Origin: Streptomyces jumonjinensis
GTDB lineage: Bacteria > Actinomycetota > Actinomycetes > Streptomycetales > Streptomycetaceae
Reading direction: 5' to 3'
Assembly (NCBI RefSeq): GCF_009600885.1
Contig: NZ_VCLA01000027.1
Coordinates: 1-51,080, forward strand
DNA length: 51,080 bases
The position numbers and the translations under genes are program-made. Positions 16,521 to 24,377 of this stretch are shown here, one piece after another. Positions within the stretch are counted from its first letter, which is position 1. The number at the start of each line of letters is the position of its first letter. The notes under the pieces are model-generated. The model saw only the letters and a program-made list of their open reading frames with translations, made no database searches and had not been told where the DNA came from.

Positions 16521-17273
16521 ATGCGAAGCCCTGCATGGTCTCGAGATGAACTGGTACTCGCCTGCGCTCTAGTGGTTAAGAATGGTTGGCGCGAGCTACG
16601 AGAGGGCGATCAGGCGGTCCAAGAGCTGTCGGAACTTCTGCGCTCGCTTCCGCTGCATGACGGCATTGCGCAGGAGCTGCCCCAGTACCGGTCGGTGGGC
16701 AGTGTGAGCCACAAGACAACAGATCTGGCCACAAACCACCCCAGCTACACAGGGAAGCCCACCAAAGGCGGCAGCCTCGACAAGGCAGTGATCGCAGACT
16801 TCATCGCCCGGGAAGCCGAGATGCTCGCGGCGGCGCAGGCGATCGAGGAAGGCGTCAGCTCTGGGGAGCTGGTCCGGCTCTCCCCTCAGCCGGACGAGGT
16901 GGACGAGGACGGAACCACCGCGTCGGAAGGCCGGCTGCTGGCGCGCTGGGCTCTTTCGCGGGAGCGGGATCCCAAGCTGCGGAGACGCAAACTCGCCCAA
17001 GTCCGCAAGAGCGGCACGCCCCTTCAGTGCGAGGTGTGCGCATTCCATTTTGAGCGCACCTACGGAGAGCTGGGCCAAGGCTACATTGAGGTACACCACG
17101 TACTCCCCCTTCATATCTCCGGTCCCCGCGAGACCAAGTTGGCGGATCTCGCGCTCCTGTGCGCCAACTGTCACCGCATGTGCCACAAGAGCCACCGCGG
17201 CGCATCATGGCGCACGCCAGCTGATGTCCGGGAGGAAATGGCGGACGCGGCGCGGCACGGCAGCTCCCACTAG
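16521..17273 (+). CDS. McrA-type HNH endonuclease
   Basis: From ATG 16521 the protein has 250 residues. The N-terminal 110 residues match the domain that precedes HNH in many predicted restriction enzymes: SRDELVLACALV, VQELSELLRSLPLHD, a YRSVGSV turn and HPSYTGKPTKGGSLDK. The C-terminus is a zinc-braced HNH: Cys170-x2-Cys173, His192-His193 (EVHHVLPLH), Cys214-Ala-Asn216-Cys217-His218 as CANCH. This is the layout of type IV, modified-DNA-directed nucleases (COG3183), so it may cut methylated or phosphorothioated foreign DNA; the target is inferred. Base composition is lower in G+C than its neighbours, consistent with transfer. No methylase is coded beside it, as expected for type IV. Confidence 0.85.
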   Translation: MRSPAWSRDELVLACALVVKNGWRELREGDQAVQELSELLRSLPLHDGIAQELPQYRSVGSVSHKTTDLATNHPSYTGKPTKGGSLDKAVIADFIAREAEMLAAAQAIEEGVSSGELVRLSPQPDEVDEDGTTASEGRLLARWALSRERDPKLRRRKLAQVRKSGTPLQCEVCAFHFERTYGELGQGYIEVHHVLPLHISGPRETKLADLALLCANCHRMCHKSHRGASWRTPADVREEMADAARHGSSH

Positions 17274-17346
17274 CCAGTCCAGCGGTGCCGCGCATGCGGA
17301 ACCGGTCAGGCGGCACTGGCCTCGAACGCATCCGTGAGGAGCTGTG

Positions 17347-17562
17347 ATGTCCCATCGCATCCCTGCCGTACCGGGCGACGCCTGGTTCAAGTCTTCCTAC
17401 AGCGGGGCCGGCACCAGCGAGTGCATCGAGACAGCACGGTGCGATGGCGGCGCAGCCGTGCGGGACAGCAAGAATCCTCTGGGCTCGCGGCTCGTCTTCT
17501 CGGCTGGTGCGTGGGCCGGGTTCGTGGCCGCGGTCGCTGACGAGCGGCTGGGAAGACGCTAG
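17347..17562 (+). CDS. Orphan DUF397 protein
   Basis: 71 residues from ATG 17347 (GAGGAG at 17336-17341). The DUF397 pattern is complete: WFKSSYSGAGTSECIETA, VRDSKNPLGSRLVFSAGAWAGFV. These small proteins almost always sit beside an XRE-family helix-turn-helix partner and form regulator pairs involved in Streptomyces development. No such partner is coded nearby, so this is a solitary copy 73 bp behind the HNH gene. Confidence 0.9.
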   Translation: MSHRIPAVPGDAWFKSSYSGAGTSECIETARCDGGAAVRDSKNPLGSRLVFSAGAWAGFVAAVADERLGRR

Positions 17563-17611
17563 CCACCGGCAGTTGGGGCGACGACGGAGACGGCTGCAAG
17601 GAGGAGCCTTG

Positions 17612-17708
17612 CCCCATTCCCGGCACCCCCCGCCAGCGGGGGACTTCGGCGTCGGGCGCCGGGAATGGGTAGGGCCGCAGCGGCCGGGGGGACAGTTCCA
17701 GCCGCTGC
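17612..17708. ncRNA. Folded noncoding element of unknown role upstream of the CHRD gene
   Basis: The 12-bp arm CCCATTCCCGGC (17612-17623) pairs with GCCGGGAATGGG (17658-17669), and an inner hairpin pairs CCCCCGC with GCGGGGG around CA. A third stem, GCAGCGGC (17677-17684) with GCCGCTGC (17701-17708), follows at once. The arms are exact and compactly nested over about 100 bases. It may be a structured RNA, a double terminator for DUF397, or a dispersed repeat. Strand cannot be decided. Confidence 0.5.
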
Positions 17709-17836
17709 GGGCTGTTGGGGACCGGGAGGGGCGGTCCGGGGTGGGGGGCTTCTGAGGGGGTTCCTGTCTGGTGTGGTGGCGAACCGCTTCCCCGGGGGGC
17801 CGAGTATCGCGGTCTGCCCCTAAGAACGGAGCCAAC
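17709..17836. other. Gene-free stretch before the CHRD promoter
   Basis: G-rich sequence with no credible open frame or recognised site. Together with the folded element and operators it makes up the 390-bp gap between DUF397 and CHRD genes. Confidence 0.4.
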
Positions 17837-17850
17837 TGAACCGCGGTTCA
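17837..17850. promoter_or_regulatory. Perfect 14-bp palindrome upstream of the CHRD gene
   Basis: TGAACCGCGGTTCA is a perfect palindrome 103 bases before the CHRD start. A shorter relative, GAACGGTTC, lies at 17876-17884. Paired GAAC/GTTC half-sites in an A-rich island (AAACAAAGAAACGG) look like regulator binding sites around the promoter. Confidence 0.6.
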
Positions 17851-17952
17851 AACAAAGAAACGGAAAAGTTCTACTGAACGGTTCGGCACCCGGCCCCGTA
17901 CTCCTCATCGACCGGCCCAGACCAGTCGGCCTCAAGGGGAGGACCCGGAACC

Positions 17953-18924
17953 ATGCAGAAGCGACTCGTCTCCGTAGCGGCAAGCGCGATGGTGCTCGGC
18001 GCCATGGGTGTCGCGCCCGTCGCCGCGCACGGCGGAAGCCATGGCGGAAGCCACGGGGAAAGCCACAGCGGAAGCCATGGCGAGCACCGCGCAGGCGGCG
18101 GGCCGACCGTGTTCAGCGCCGGCGGCGGGCAGCGCGCCTCCTTCAAGGTCGAGCTCTCCGGGGCCAATGAGGTCCCCGTCCCCGGCGGGCCCGCCGCGGG
18201 CGACCCCGACGGGAAGGCCGTCGGCCTCGTCGAGGTGAAGGACGACCGGATCACCTTCGCCCTCCGGTGGAAGGGCCTCACCCCCAGCCTCGGCCATATC
18301 CATCAAGGCGCCGCCGGGCAGAACGGCGCGCTCAAGGCAGCGCTCTTCGGCAGTGCGATGCCCGACTCCGTCCACTCCGCGGCCGGGCGGATCGCCGTCA
18401 CCGACGCCGGGCTCGCCCAGGCGATCCGTACCGACCCCGCCGGCTTCTACGTCAATCTGCACAGCGCCGAGTTCCCCGGCGGAGCCGTACGCGGCCAGCT
18501 CAAGCCGCTCAAGGGCGGCTTCAACCCGCTGGAGATCGTCCGCGGCGGCGCACTGCGGGCGTTCTCCGACGGCGCCCAGGAAGTCCCCAAGGGCGACGCC
18601 TCCAAGGTCGGCGACCCGGACGGGCACGCCGTCACGTTCCTCAGCCCCAAGGGCACGGACGTCGGCTACTCGCTCACCTGGCTCGACATCCAGAGCCCGT
18701 CCCTCGGCCATATCCACCGGGGCGAGCTGGGCAAGAACGGCGATGTCGTCTTCAACTTCTTCAACCGGCCCGTCCCCGGCGGCGTCTTCGCCGTCTCCGG
18801 CAAGCTGACCGGCCAGAACCGCGCGGCCGTCAAGCGCGTCCGCGCCTACCCGGAGGAGTACTACTCCAACATCCACACCGCCGAGTTCCCGGACGGAGCC
18901 GTCCGCGGTCAGCTCTTCGACTAG
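17953..18924 (+). CDS. Secreted protein with two CHRD domains and a His/Gly/Ser-rich N-terminus
   Basis: 323 residues from ATG 17953 with AAGGGGAGGA upstream. A signal peptide ends at PVAAHGG; the mature protein begins with GGSHGGSHGESHSGSHGEH, a repeat that could hold metal ions. Two CHRD (chordin-type) domains follow, about 60-180 and 190-323. Each has FxxxLSGxxEVP-like, LGHIHxGxxGxNG, FYVNLHSAEFPGGAVRGQL or YSNIHTAEFPDGAVRGQL blocks. Bacterial CHRD proteins are extracellular and of unknown role. The gene stands alone between two folded noncoding elements. Confidence 0.9.
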   Translation: MQKRLVSVAASAMVLGAMGVAPVAAHGGSHGGSHGESHSGSHGEHRAGGGPTVFSAGGGQRASFKVELSGANEVPVPGGPAAGDPDGKAVGLVEVKDDRITFALRWKGLTPSLGHIHQGAAGQNGALKAALFGSAMPDSVHSAAGRIAVTDAGLAQAIRTDPAGFYVNLHSAEFPGGAVRGQLKPLKGGFNPLEIVRGGALRAFSDGAQEVPKGDASKVGDPDGHAVTFLSPKGTDVGYSLTWLDIQSPSLGHIHRGELGKNGDVVFNFFNRPVPGGVFAVSGKLTGQNRAAVKRVRAYPEEYYSNIHTAEFPDGAVRGQLFD

Positions 18925-18997
18925 GTCGTCAAGATCCATCAGACAGGCCCTGAGCCCGACTCCGCGGCAGCAGCCCCGGGAACGGGGCCCGCAGACG

Positions 18998-19089
18998 GGA
19001 GGTGCGGTGCGCCCGCACGGGAAGTGGACAGCGGGTTGCTGAGGGGCCGCTGTCCACGGCGGTGTCACCGCGCGGCGCACCGCACCTCC
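18998..19089. terminator. 92-bp multibranched inverted-repeat structure between convergent genes
   Basis: A perfect 16-bp outer stem (18998-19013 with 19074-19089) encloses a perfect 11-bp stem (GTGGACAGCGG 19024-19034 with CCGCTGTCCAC 19047-19057) and a third palindrome (GCGGTGTCACCGC, 19060-19072). It sits between the CHRD gene (+) and the DUF445 gene (-), so a bidirectional terminator is the simplest reading. The branched form is far more elaborate than needed for that, and a mobile or regulatory element is possible. Confidence 0.7.
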
Positions 19090-19122
19090 TCCGCCTGGGC
19101 GCGTAACCGCCGGTGAGGCCGG

Positions 19123-20499
19123 TTACGCGCCCAGCGCATGCGCCACGGTGTAGATCAGCAGACCGGCCAGCGCGCCCACGACCGTGCCGTTGATCCTGAT
19201 GAACTGGAGATCCCGCCCGATATGCGCCTCGATCTTCCGCGAGGTGTGCTCCGCGTCCCAGCTCGCCACCGTCTCCGAGATCAGCGAGGTGATCTCCCCG
19301 CGATAGGTCGTCACCACATACACCGCCGCGTCCTCCACCCAGCCGTCCACCTTCGACTGCAGCCGCTCATCGGTCGCCAGCCGCGCCCCCAGCGACAGCA
19401 GCGAGGCACGCGCCCGCAGCCTCAGCTCGCTGCGGTCGTCCTCCGCCGCCGAGATGATCATGGCGCGTACGGAGGACCACGCCGAGGCGATCACGTCCTG
19501 CACCTCGGGGCGCGAGACCAGATCCGACTTCAGCCGCTCCACGCGGGCCCTGGTCTCCGTGTCCGACTGGAGATCCGAGGCGAAGTCGTTGAGGAACCGG
19601 TCGAGCGCCCCCCGCGCCGGATGGCCGGGCATGTCCCGCACCTCGGTCACGAAGCGCAGCAGCTCCCGGTAGACCCGCTCGCCCACCTTCCGGTCCACGA
19701 ACCTCGGCGTCCAGCCCGGCGCGCCCCCCTCGACCGCGTCCATCACCGACGCCGCATGGGTGACCAGCCAGTCATGCGCCCGTGAGCAGACCAGATCCAC
19801 CGCGCGGTGGTGCGCACCGTCGGCTACCACCTTCTCCAGGGTCTTGCCGACCCCCGGCGCGATCTCCACGCTGTTCGCCCGCCTGGTGATCGCCTCGCCC
19901 ACCACCGCCTGCACATCGGAGTCCCGCAGCACCGTCAGCGCGCCCCGCAGCGCCGTCGACAGCTCGGCCGTGACCCGGTCGGCGTGTGCCGGGTCGGAGA
20001 GCCAGGCCCCCAGCCGGGCGCCGATGCCCAGCGCCCGCAGCCGGCCCCGCACCACGTCCCCGGAGAGGAAGTTCTCCCCGACGAATGTGCCGAGCGAGGC
20101 CCCGAGCTGGTCCTTCTTGCTCGGAATGATCGCGGTGTGCGGAATCGGGATGCCCAGCGGATGGCGGAAGAGCGCGGTCACGGCGAACCAGTCGGCGAGC
20201 GCGCCGACCATGCCCGCCTCGGCCGCCGCCGCCACATACCCCGCCCAGGGGCCCGCCCCGGCGTTCTCCGCCCAGGTGGCCAGGGCGAAGATCAGCGCCA
20301 CGAAGAGCAGCAGGCCCGTCGCGGTCTGTTTCATCCGCCGTACGCCGCGCTGCTTCTCCGCGTCCGCCTCGGTGTACGCGAAGGACGGCAGGCCGGTACG
20401 CCGCTCCCCCGGGGCGGCCGTCCCGGAAGCGGCCCCGGGGGCCGCCTCTGAGATGCCGCCGCCGGCAGCCGCCGGTTCTTCCCGCTCTGTGCGATTCAT
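19123..20499 (-). CDS. DUF445 membrane protein
   Basis: 458 residues from ATG 20499 (GGTGGAG just upstream; GTG 20508 is an alternative). A low-complexity Ala/Gly N-terminus leads to a TM helix (KQTATGLLLFVALIFALATW) and the family signature AEAGMVGALADWFAVTALFRHPLGIPIPHTAIIPSKKDQLG. A long helical, likely extracytoplasmic region follows, and a last TM (VVGALAGLLIYTVAHALG) ends the chain. DUF445/YheB-type proteins are widespread, with no settled function; membrane scaffolding in sporulation has been suggested for relatives. Confidence 0.9.
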   Translation of the reverse strand: MNRTEREEPAAAGGGISEAAPGAASGTAAPGERRTGLPSFAYTEADAEKQRGVRRMKQTATGLLLFVALIFALATWAENAGAGPWAGYVAAAAEAGMVGALADWFAVTALFRHPLGIPIPHTAIIPSKKDQLGASLGTFVGENFLSGDVVRGRLRALGIGARLGAWLSDPAHADRVTAELSTALRGALTVLRDSDVQAVVGEAITRRANSVEIAPGVGKTLEKVVADGAHHRAVDLVCSRAHDWLVTHAASVMDAVEGGAPGWTPRFVDRKVGERVYRELLRFVTEVRDMPGHPARGALDRFLNDFASDLQSDTETRARVERLKSDLVSRPEVQDVIASAWSSVRAMIISAAEDDRSELRLRARASLLSLGARLATDERLQSKVDGWVEDAAVYVVTTYRGEITSLISETVASWDAEHTSRKIEAHIGRDLQFIRINGTVVGALAGLLIYTVAHALGA

Positions 20500-20747
20500 C
20501 CGCTCCACCTGTTCACGCGTACCGCGTACGCATCGTCCCTACCTCAGGTACTCCCAGCGTGCACCTTGAGTTCCCGGACGGGAGGTGGAGGGTGTGGGCC
20601 GTCAGGGCCGTGACCGGGAAGTTTCCGGGGGAACCCCCACGGGTGCACCCCCGAGGAACCCACAGAACGAAAGGGATGTACGGGATGCATGAGATGTAAG
20701 CGATATATACCTGAAACCGGCTCCGAGCGGTCCCTATCGCCGCCCGC

Positions 20748-21443
20748 TCACCCCAGCTCCTTGCGGCCCCCGCCGCCCTCTCCCCGCTCCAGACGCTCCC
20801 GCTCCCGCTCCGCCTTCAGACGCTGCTTCTCCGCCTTCGTACGCTTCCGCTCCACATCCACCCCGCCCATCATCGCGAAGCCCGTGATCCGCACCCGCGG
20901 AGCGGACGGATCGGGGACCGAGTCCCCGCCGCTCTCGCCGAAACCGCCCATGAAGCCGATGCCCGTGACGTCCACCCGCAGCTCCGGCGGTACGACGACA
21001 CTGATTCCGCCCATGAGCGCGAAGCAGCGGATCTCGACCTCGCCGTCCTCGAAATGCGCCTCGCGCAGATCCAGTTCGCCGCCGCCCATCAGCGCGAAGG
21101 CGGTGAACCGCCGGGGCACCGTCCAGGTCCCCTTACGCCCGAAGCCGCCCCACAGCGCGAACGCCGTCCGCGAAGTCGCCGCCCCGCCGACACGGCCCCG
21201 CCAGCGGCCCCGTCCGGTCGCCGGCACGGCAGCCGCCCCCGGCGAGCCCGACAGGCCCCCGGGCTCCGGAAGATCCCGCACCAGCGGCTCCAACTCGCCA
21301 TGGGTACGCGCCCGGTAGGCGGCGTCCAGGCGTTCCTCGAACTCCTCCATCGTGAGCCGGCCTTCGGCCACCGCCTCTCGCAGCAGCTCGGCAATACGCT
21401 CACGTTCGCTGTCCGAGGCTCGCATCTCAGGGAGTTCACTCAT
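20748..21443 (-). CDS. DUF1707 protein with LiaF-like C-terminal domain
   Basis: 231 residues. Residues 1-60 are the actinobacterial DUF1707 domain (MRASDSERERIAELLREAV, LTMEEFEERLDAAYRA, ELEPLVRDLP). The middle and C-terminal part repeats the LiaF-type pattern FALMGG/FMGG/FAMMGG with VVVPPELRVDV, and the last 35 residues are a charged Lys/Arg/Glu helix. LiaF relatives sense envelope stress, but no LiaRS pair is adjacent. There is no ribosome site before ATG 21443; TATCCT lies 6 bases upstream, which suggests a leaderless transcript. Confidence 0.88.
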   Translation of the reverse strand: MSELPEMRASDSERERIAELLREAVAEGRLTMEEFEERLDAAYRARTHGELEPLVRDLPEPGGLSGSPGAAAVPATGRGRWRGRVGGAATSRTAFALWGGFGRKGTWTVPRRFTAFALMGGGELDLREAHFEDGEVEIRCFALMGGISVVVPPELRVDVTGIGFMGGFGESGGDSVPDPSAPRVRITGFAMMGGVDVERKRTKAEKQRLKAERERERLERGEGGGGRKELG

Positions 21444-21536
21444 ACCGTCAGGATAATCAGCGAGCCCCCCGCCGACCGATCCCCGCCGCCACGCCGAGGG
21501 GAACCGCCCCGACCTGTCCCACCACAGCCGAAGACC

Positions 21537-22496
21537 CTAAGGCTCCGCCCGCTCCGCGTACATCTTCGCGATCACCGCTTCGATGTCCGGCTCCCGCACG
21601 GACAGATCCACCACCGGATACCCGTCCGCCACCGCCGCCACCAGCGGAGCCGCCGACTGGGACGCGGGAAACGCCAGCCACTGGCGCGGGCCCTCGACCC
21701 GCACCGTGCGGGCCAGCTCCGTGACCACCGGCGGCAGCTCGCGCGCCAGGTCCACCACCAGGGTCCGTTCGCTCTCCCCCACCTCATGGAGCCCCGCCAG
21801 CGCGCCGTCGTACATCAGCCTGCCGTGGTCGATCACCATCACCCGCCGGCACAACTGCTCGATGTCCTGGAGATCGTGCGTGGTCAGCAGCACCGTCGTC
21901 CCCTGCTCGGCGTTGAGATCGCGCAGAAACCCGCGGACCTTCGCCTTGGAGACCACATCGAGCCCGATCGTCGGCTCGTCCAGATAGAGCACCTCCGGAT
22001 CGTGCAGCAGCGCCGCCGCGATATCACCGCGCATCCGCTGTCCCAGCGACAGCTGCCGTACCGGGACGTCCAGCAGCTCCCCCAGATCCAGCAGCTCCAC
22101 ACAGCGGTCCAGATTCTCCCGGAATCGCGCGTCCGGGATGCGGTACATCCGGTGCATCAGCCGGTACGAGTCCTTCAGCGGAAGGTCCCACCAGAGCGTC
22201 GTCCGCTGGCCGAAGACCACCCCGATCCGCTGGGCCAGCCGGGTGCGCTCCCGTGCCGGGTCGATGCCCGCCACCCGCAGCCGGCCACCGCTGGGGGTGA
22301 GAATCCCGGTCAGCATCTTGATGGTGGTCGACTTCCCCGCGCCGTTCGGGCCGATGTAGCCGACCATCTCCCCGCGCGCCACCCGGAAGCTGATCCCGTC
22401 CACCGCCCGCACCCGGCGCTTCTCCCGGCGCACCAGCCCGGCCCTGCGCCGTACGTCGAAGACCTTCTCGACCCCGTCCAGTTCGATCAAGTCCAT
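21537..22496 (-). CDS. ABC-2-type transporter ATP-binding protein
   Basis: 319 residues from ATG 22496 (GGGGAG upstream). Walker A is GPNGAGKST, the signature loop is LSLGQRMRGD (Q/R form seen in this ABC-2 subgroup), Walker B is VLYLDEPTIGLD and the switch is TTHDL. The chain is longer than a bare nucleotide-binding domain, with about 75 extra C-terminal residues (RTLVVDLARELPPVV). It lies two bases behind the second permease gene and is the last gene of a three-gene exporter operon. The cargo is unknown. Confidence 0.93.
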   Translation of the reverse strand: MDLIELDGVEKVFDVRRRAGLVRREKRRVRAVDGISFRVARGEMVGYIGPNGAGKSTTIKMLTGILTPSGGRLRVAGIDPARERTRLAQRIGVVFGQRTTLWWDLPLKDSYRLMHRMYRIPDARFRENLDRCVELLDLGELLDVPVRQLSLGQRMRGDIAAALLHDPEVLYLDEPTIGLDVVSKAKVRGFLRDLNAEQGTTVLLTTHDLQDIEQLCRRVMVIDHGRLMYDGALAGLHEVGESERTLVVDLARELPPVVTELARTVRVEGPRQWLAFPASQSAAPLVAAVADGYPVVDLSVREPDIEAVIAKMYAERAEP

Positions 22497-22498
22497 GC

Positions 22499-23464
22499 TC
22501 AACTCCCCGTGCTCCGGTACGAACGAAGACCCGCCCGCCAGGCCAGCCCCGCCAGCCAGCAGCAGCCGGCCGCGACCAGGGGCGGCGTGAAGGCCGTCCA
22601 CTGCGGCAGATCGAGCGGATAGGGCCGCCCCAGCACATAGAGCGCGGGCAGCCAGCTGACGAAGGCGAGCGGCACGACGAACGTCACCCCGCGCACCAGA
22701 TCCCTGGCGAAGACCGTCGGCGGATACTGGAGCAGGGTGCTGCCTCCGTATGTGAACGCGTTCTGCACCTCCGCCGCGTCCTGGGCCCAGAACTGGAAGG
22801 CCGCGCCCGCGACGAACACCGCCCCGAAGATCACCGCACCGCTCAGCACCATCAGCGGCACCGTCAGCACCTTCAGCGGCGACCAGTCCACCTCGATCGT
22901 CAGCAGGCCATAGCCGAGGACCAGCCCGCCCTGGGTGATCCGGCCCAGCCGGCGCAGCGCGAACCGGTCGGCCGCGATCTGGGCCAGCACCGGGGCGGGG
23001 CGCACCAGCAGGGTGTCCAGGGTGCCGTCGCGCACCCGCCGGCCGAGGCGGTCGATCGAGCCCATGGCGAGATCGGTGAGACCGAAGGAGGTGCTGACCG
23101 CGCCGTAGAGGAAGGCGATCTCGCCGAGGGTGTAGCCGCCGAGCGCGTCGACATGCGAGAACATCAGCAGAATCGCGATGAAGTCGAAGGCGGTCACCGC
23201 GAAGGAGGCGAGGGCGGTCATCACGAAGGAGGCGCGGTAGGTCATCGTGGAGCGGATCCACATCGCGGCGATCAGCCCATAGGCGCGCAGACCGTTCGCC
23301 ATGGCCCCGCCACGGGCCCGTATCCCGCGCCCGAAGGCAGGAGCGGACGCGGAAGCGGAGTCGGAGTCGTACCCCGGCACCGCGCCCACGGCCCCCACCG
23401 CACCCACGGTGCCCACCGCGCCCACCGCACCCACCGCCGGAGATCCCTCGACCGGCTCAGCCAC
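22499..23464 (-). CDS. ABC-2-type transporter permease (second subunit)
   Basis: From GTG 23464 the protein has 321 residues and overlaps the stop of the first permease (GTGGCTGA), which indicates coupling. ATG 23302 would remove 54 residues and is the start expected for relatives. The extension contains a GAVGAVGTVGAVGAVGAV run, an in-frame tandem repeat. The core has six TM helices, with RVRDGTLDTLLVRPAP in the first cytoplasmic loop as in the DUF990/ABC-2 permease family. It pairs with the other permease as a heterodimer. The start is the main uncertainty. Confidence 0.85.
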   Translation of the reverse strand: MAEPVEGSPAVGAVGAVGTVGAVGAVGAVPGYDSDSASASAPAFGRGIRARGGAMANGLRAYGLIAAMWIRSTMTYRASFVMTALASFAVTAFDFIAILLMFSHVDALGGYTLGEIAFLYGAVSTSFGLTDLAMGSIDRLGRRVRDGTLDTLLVRPAPVLAQIAADRFALRRLGRITQGGLVLGYGLLTIEVDWSPLKVLTVPLMVLSGAVIFGAVFVAGAAFQFWAQDAAEVQNAFTYGGSTLLQYPPTVFARDLVRGVTFVVPLAFVSWLPALYVLGRPYPLDLPQWTAFTPPLVAAGCCWLAGLAWRAGLRSYRSTGS

Positions 23465-24257
23465 CCTGCACCACCACCCGTCGCGTCGCCATCGTCTGGA
23501 GCACCCGTCCCGCCCCGAGCAGCACCACCGCCCAGCCGGCCTGGAAGGCGTACGCCCCCGCCAGCCCCCACCCGGTGTGCTTGCCGAGCAGCACATCCGC
23601 CGGGACCTGGAGCAGCGCCGACCACGGCAGCGCCCGCGCGACCTCGCCCAGCGCCCCGGGGAAGATATTGAGCGGCAGCAGCATCCCCGAGAAGAACAGC
23701 CCGGCCAGCCAGCTGATCTGGGTCACCCCGGCGCCGTCCATCAGCCAGAACGCCAGCAGCGCCACCAGGAACCGCAGCGCGAAGCTGACCAGCAGACCGA
23801 GCGTCACCGCCGCCAGAAAGGCGAGCCAGGTCAGCGAGGCCCCCGGCAGCGCCAGATCGAAGGCGAGCGCACCGAGCCCGAGCGGGATCACCCCCCGGCC
23901 CAGCAGATGGAAGAACGCCCGGCCCATGTCGCCGGCCAGCCACCACAGCTGGAGGTCGACGGGGCGGCTGAGGTCGACGGCGATGTCGCCGGAGCGGATC
24001 CGTTCGACCAGCTCGTCCTCGAAACCGCCGCCCATCATGGCGCAGGCCATCAGCAGCGCCTGGCCCAGCCAGACATAGGTGACGGCCTGGGAGACGTCGT
24101 AGCCGCCGAGCTGGGGGCGCTGGTCCCAGAGGGCGGTATAGGTGTACGCCATGATGAAGCCGAAGACGGTGTTGGTGAACACCCCCGCCGCCGTGGCCAC
24201 CCGGTAGGTCGCGTACCGGCGGAACGAGCCCGCCGCCACGACCCCGTAGAGCCGCAC
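23457..24257 (-). CDS. ABC-2-type transporter permease (first subunit)
   Basis: 266 residues from GTG 24257, with GGGGAGACGG upstream. It has six TM helices; the loop ELVERIRSGDIAVDLSRPVDL corresponds to the coupling region of this family. FSGMLLPLNIFPGALGEVARALPWS lies near the C-terminal helices. It is the first gene of the operon permease-permease-ATPase and begins 121 bp from the divergent penicillin-binding-protein gene. Confidence 0.9.
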   Translation of the reverse strand: MRLYGVVAAGSFRRYATYRVATAAGVFTNTVFGFIMAYTYTALWDQRPQLGGYDVSQAVTYVWLGQALLMACAMMGGGFEDELVERIRSGDIAVDLSRPVDLQLWWLAGDMGRAFFHLLGRGVIPLGLGALAFDLALPGASLTWLAFLAAVTLGLLVSFALRFLVALLAFWLMDGAGVTQISWLAGLFFSGMLLPLNIFPGALGEVARALPWSALLQVPADVLLGKHTGWGLAGAYAFQAGWAVVLLGAGRVLQTMATRRVVVQGG

Positions 24258-24377
24258 GTCCGTCTCCCCTCCCCAGGTGCCAAAGCGCCCGAGCTTAGTC
24301 CGGCGGCGCAGCGGCCCGCGAGGTATTTTCGGGTGAAGGTCCGGTGGATATCGCACCTAAAAGTGCAGTATGTGCGT

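Noticed and set aside
17387..17983. Minus-strand frames running through the folded element before the CHRD gene
   Set aside because: Pro/Arg/Ser-rich translations of inverted repeats; such frames are often annotated in error where a structured repeat lies.
20500..20747. Possible riboswitch or small gene between the DUF445 and DUF1707 genes
   Set aside because: There are short complementary runs and an A/T-rich GATATATAC, but no recognised motif and no open frame with a ribosome site.
23301..24377. Open frame extending the penicillin-binding protein N-terminus by about 360 residues
   Set aside because: It is antisense to the ABC-2 permease genes, His/Arg/Pro/Gln rich and without motifs. Relatives start near 24378, just before the cytoplasmic head and TM helix.
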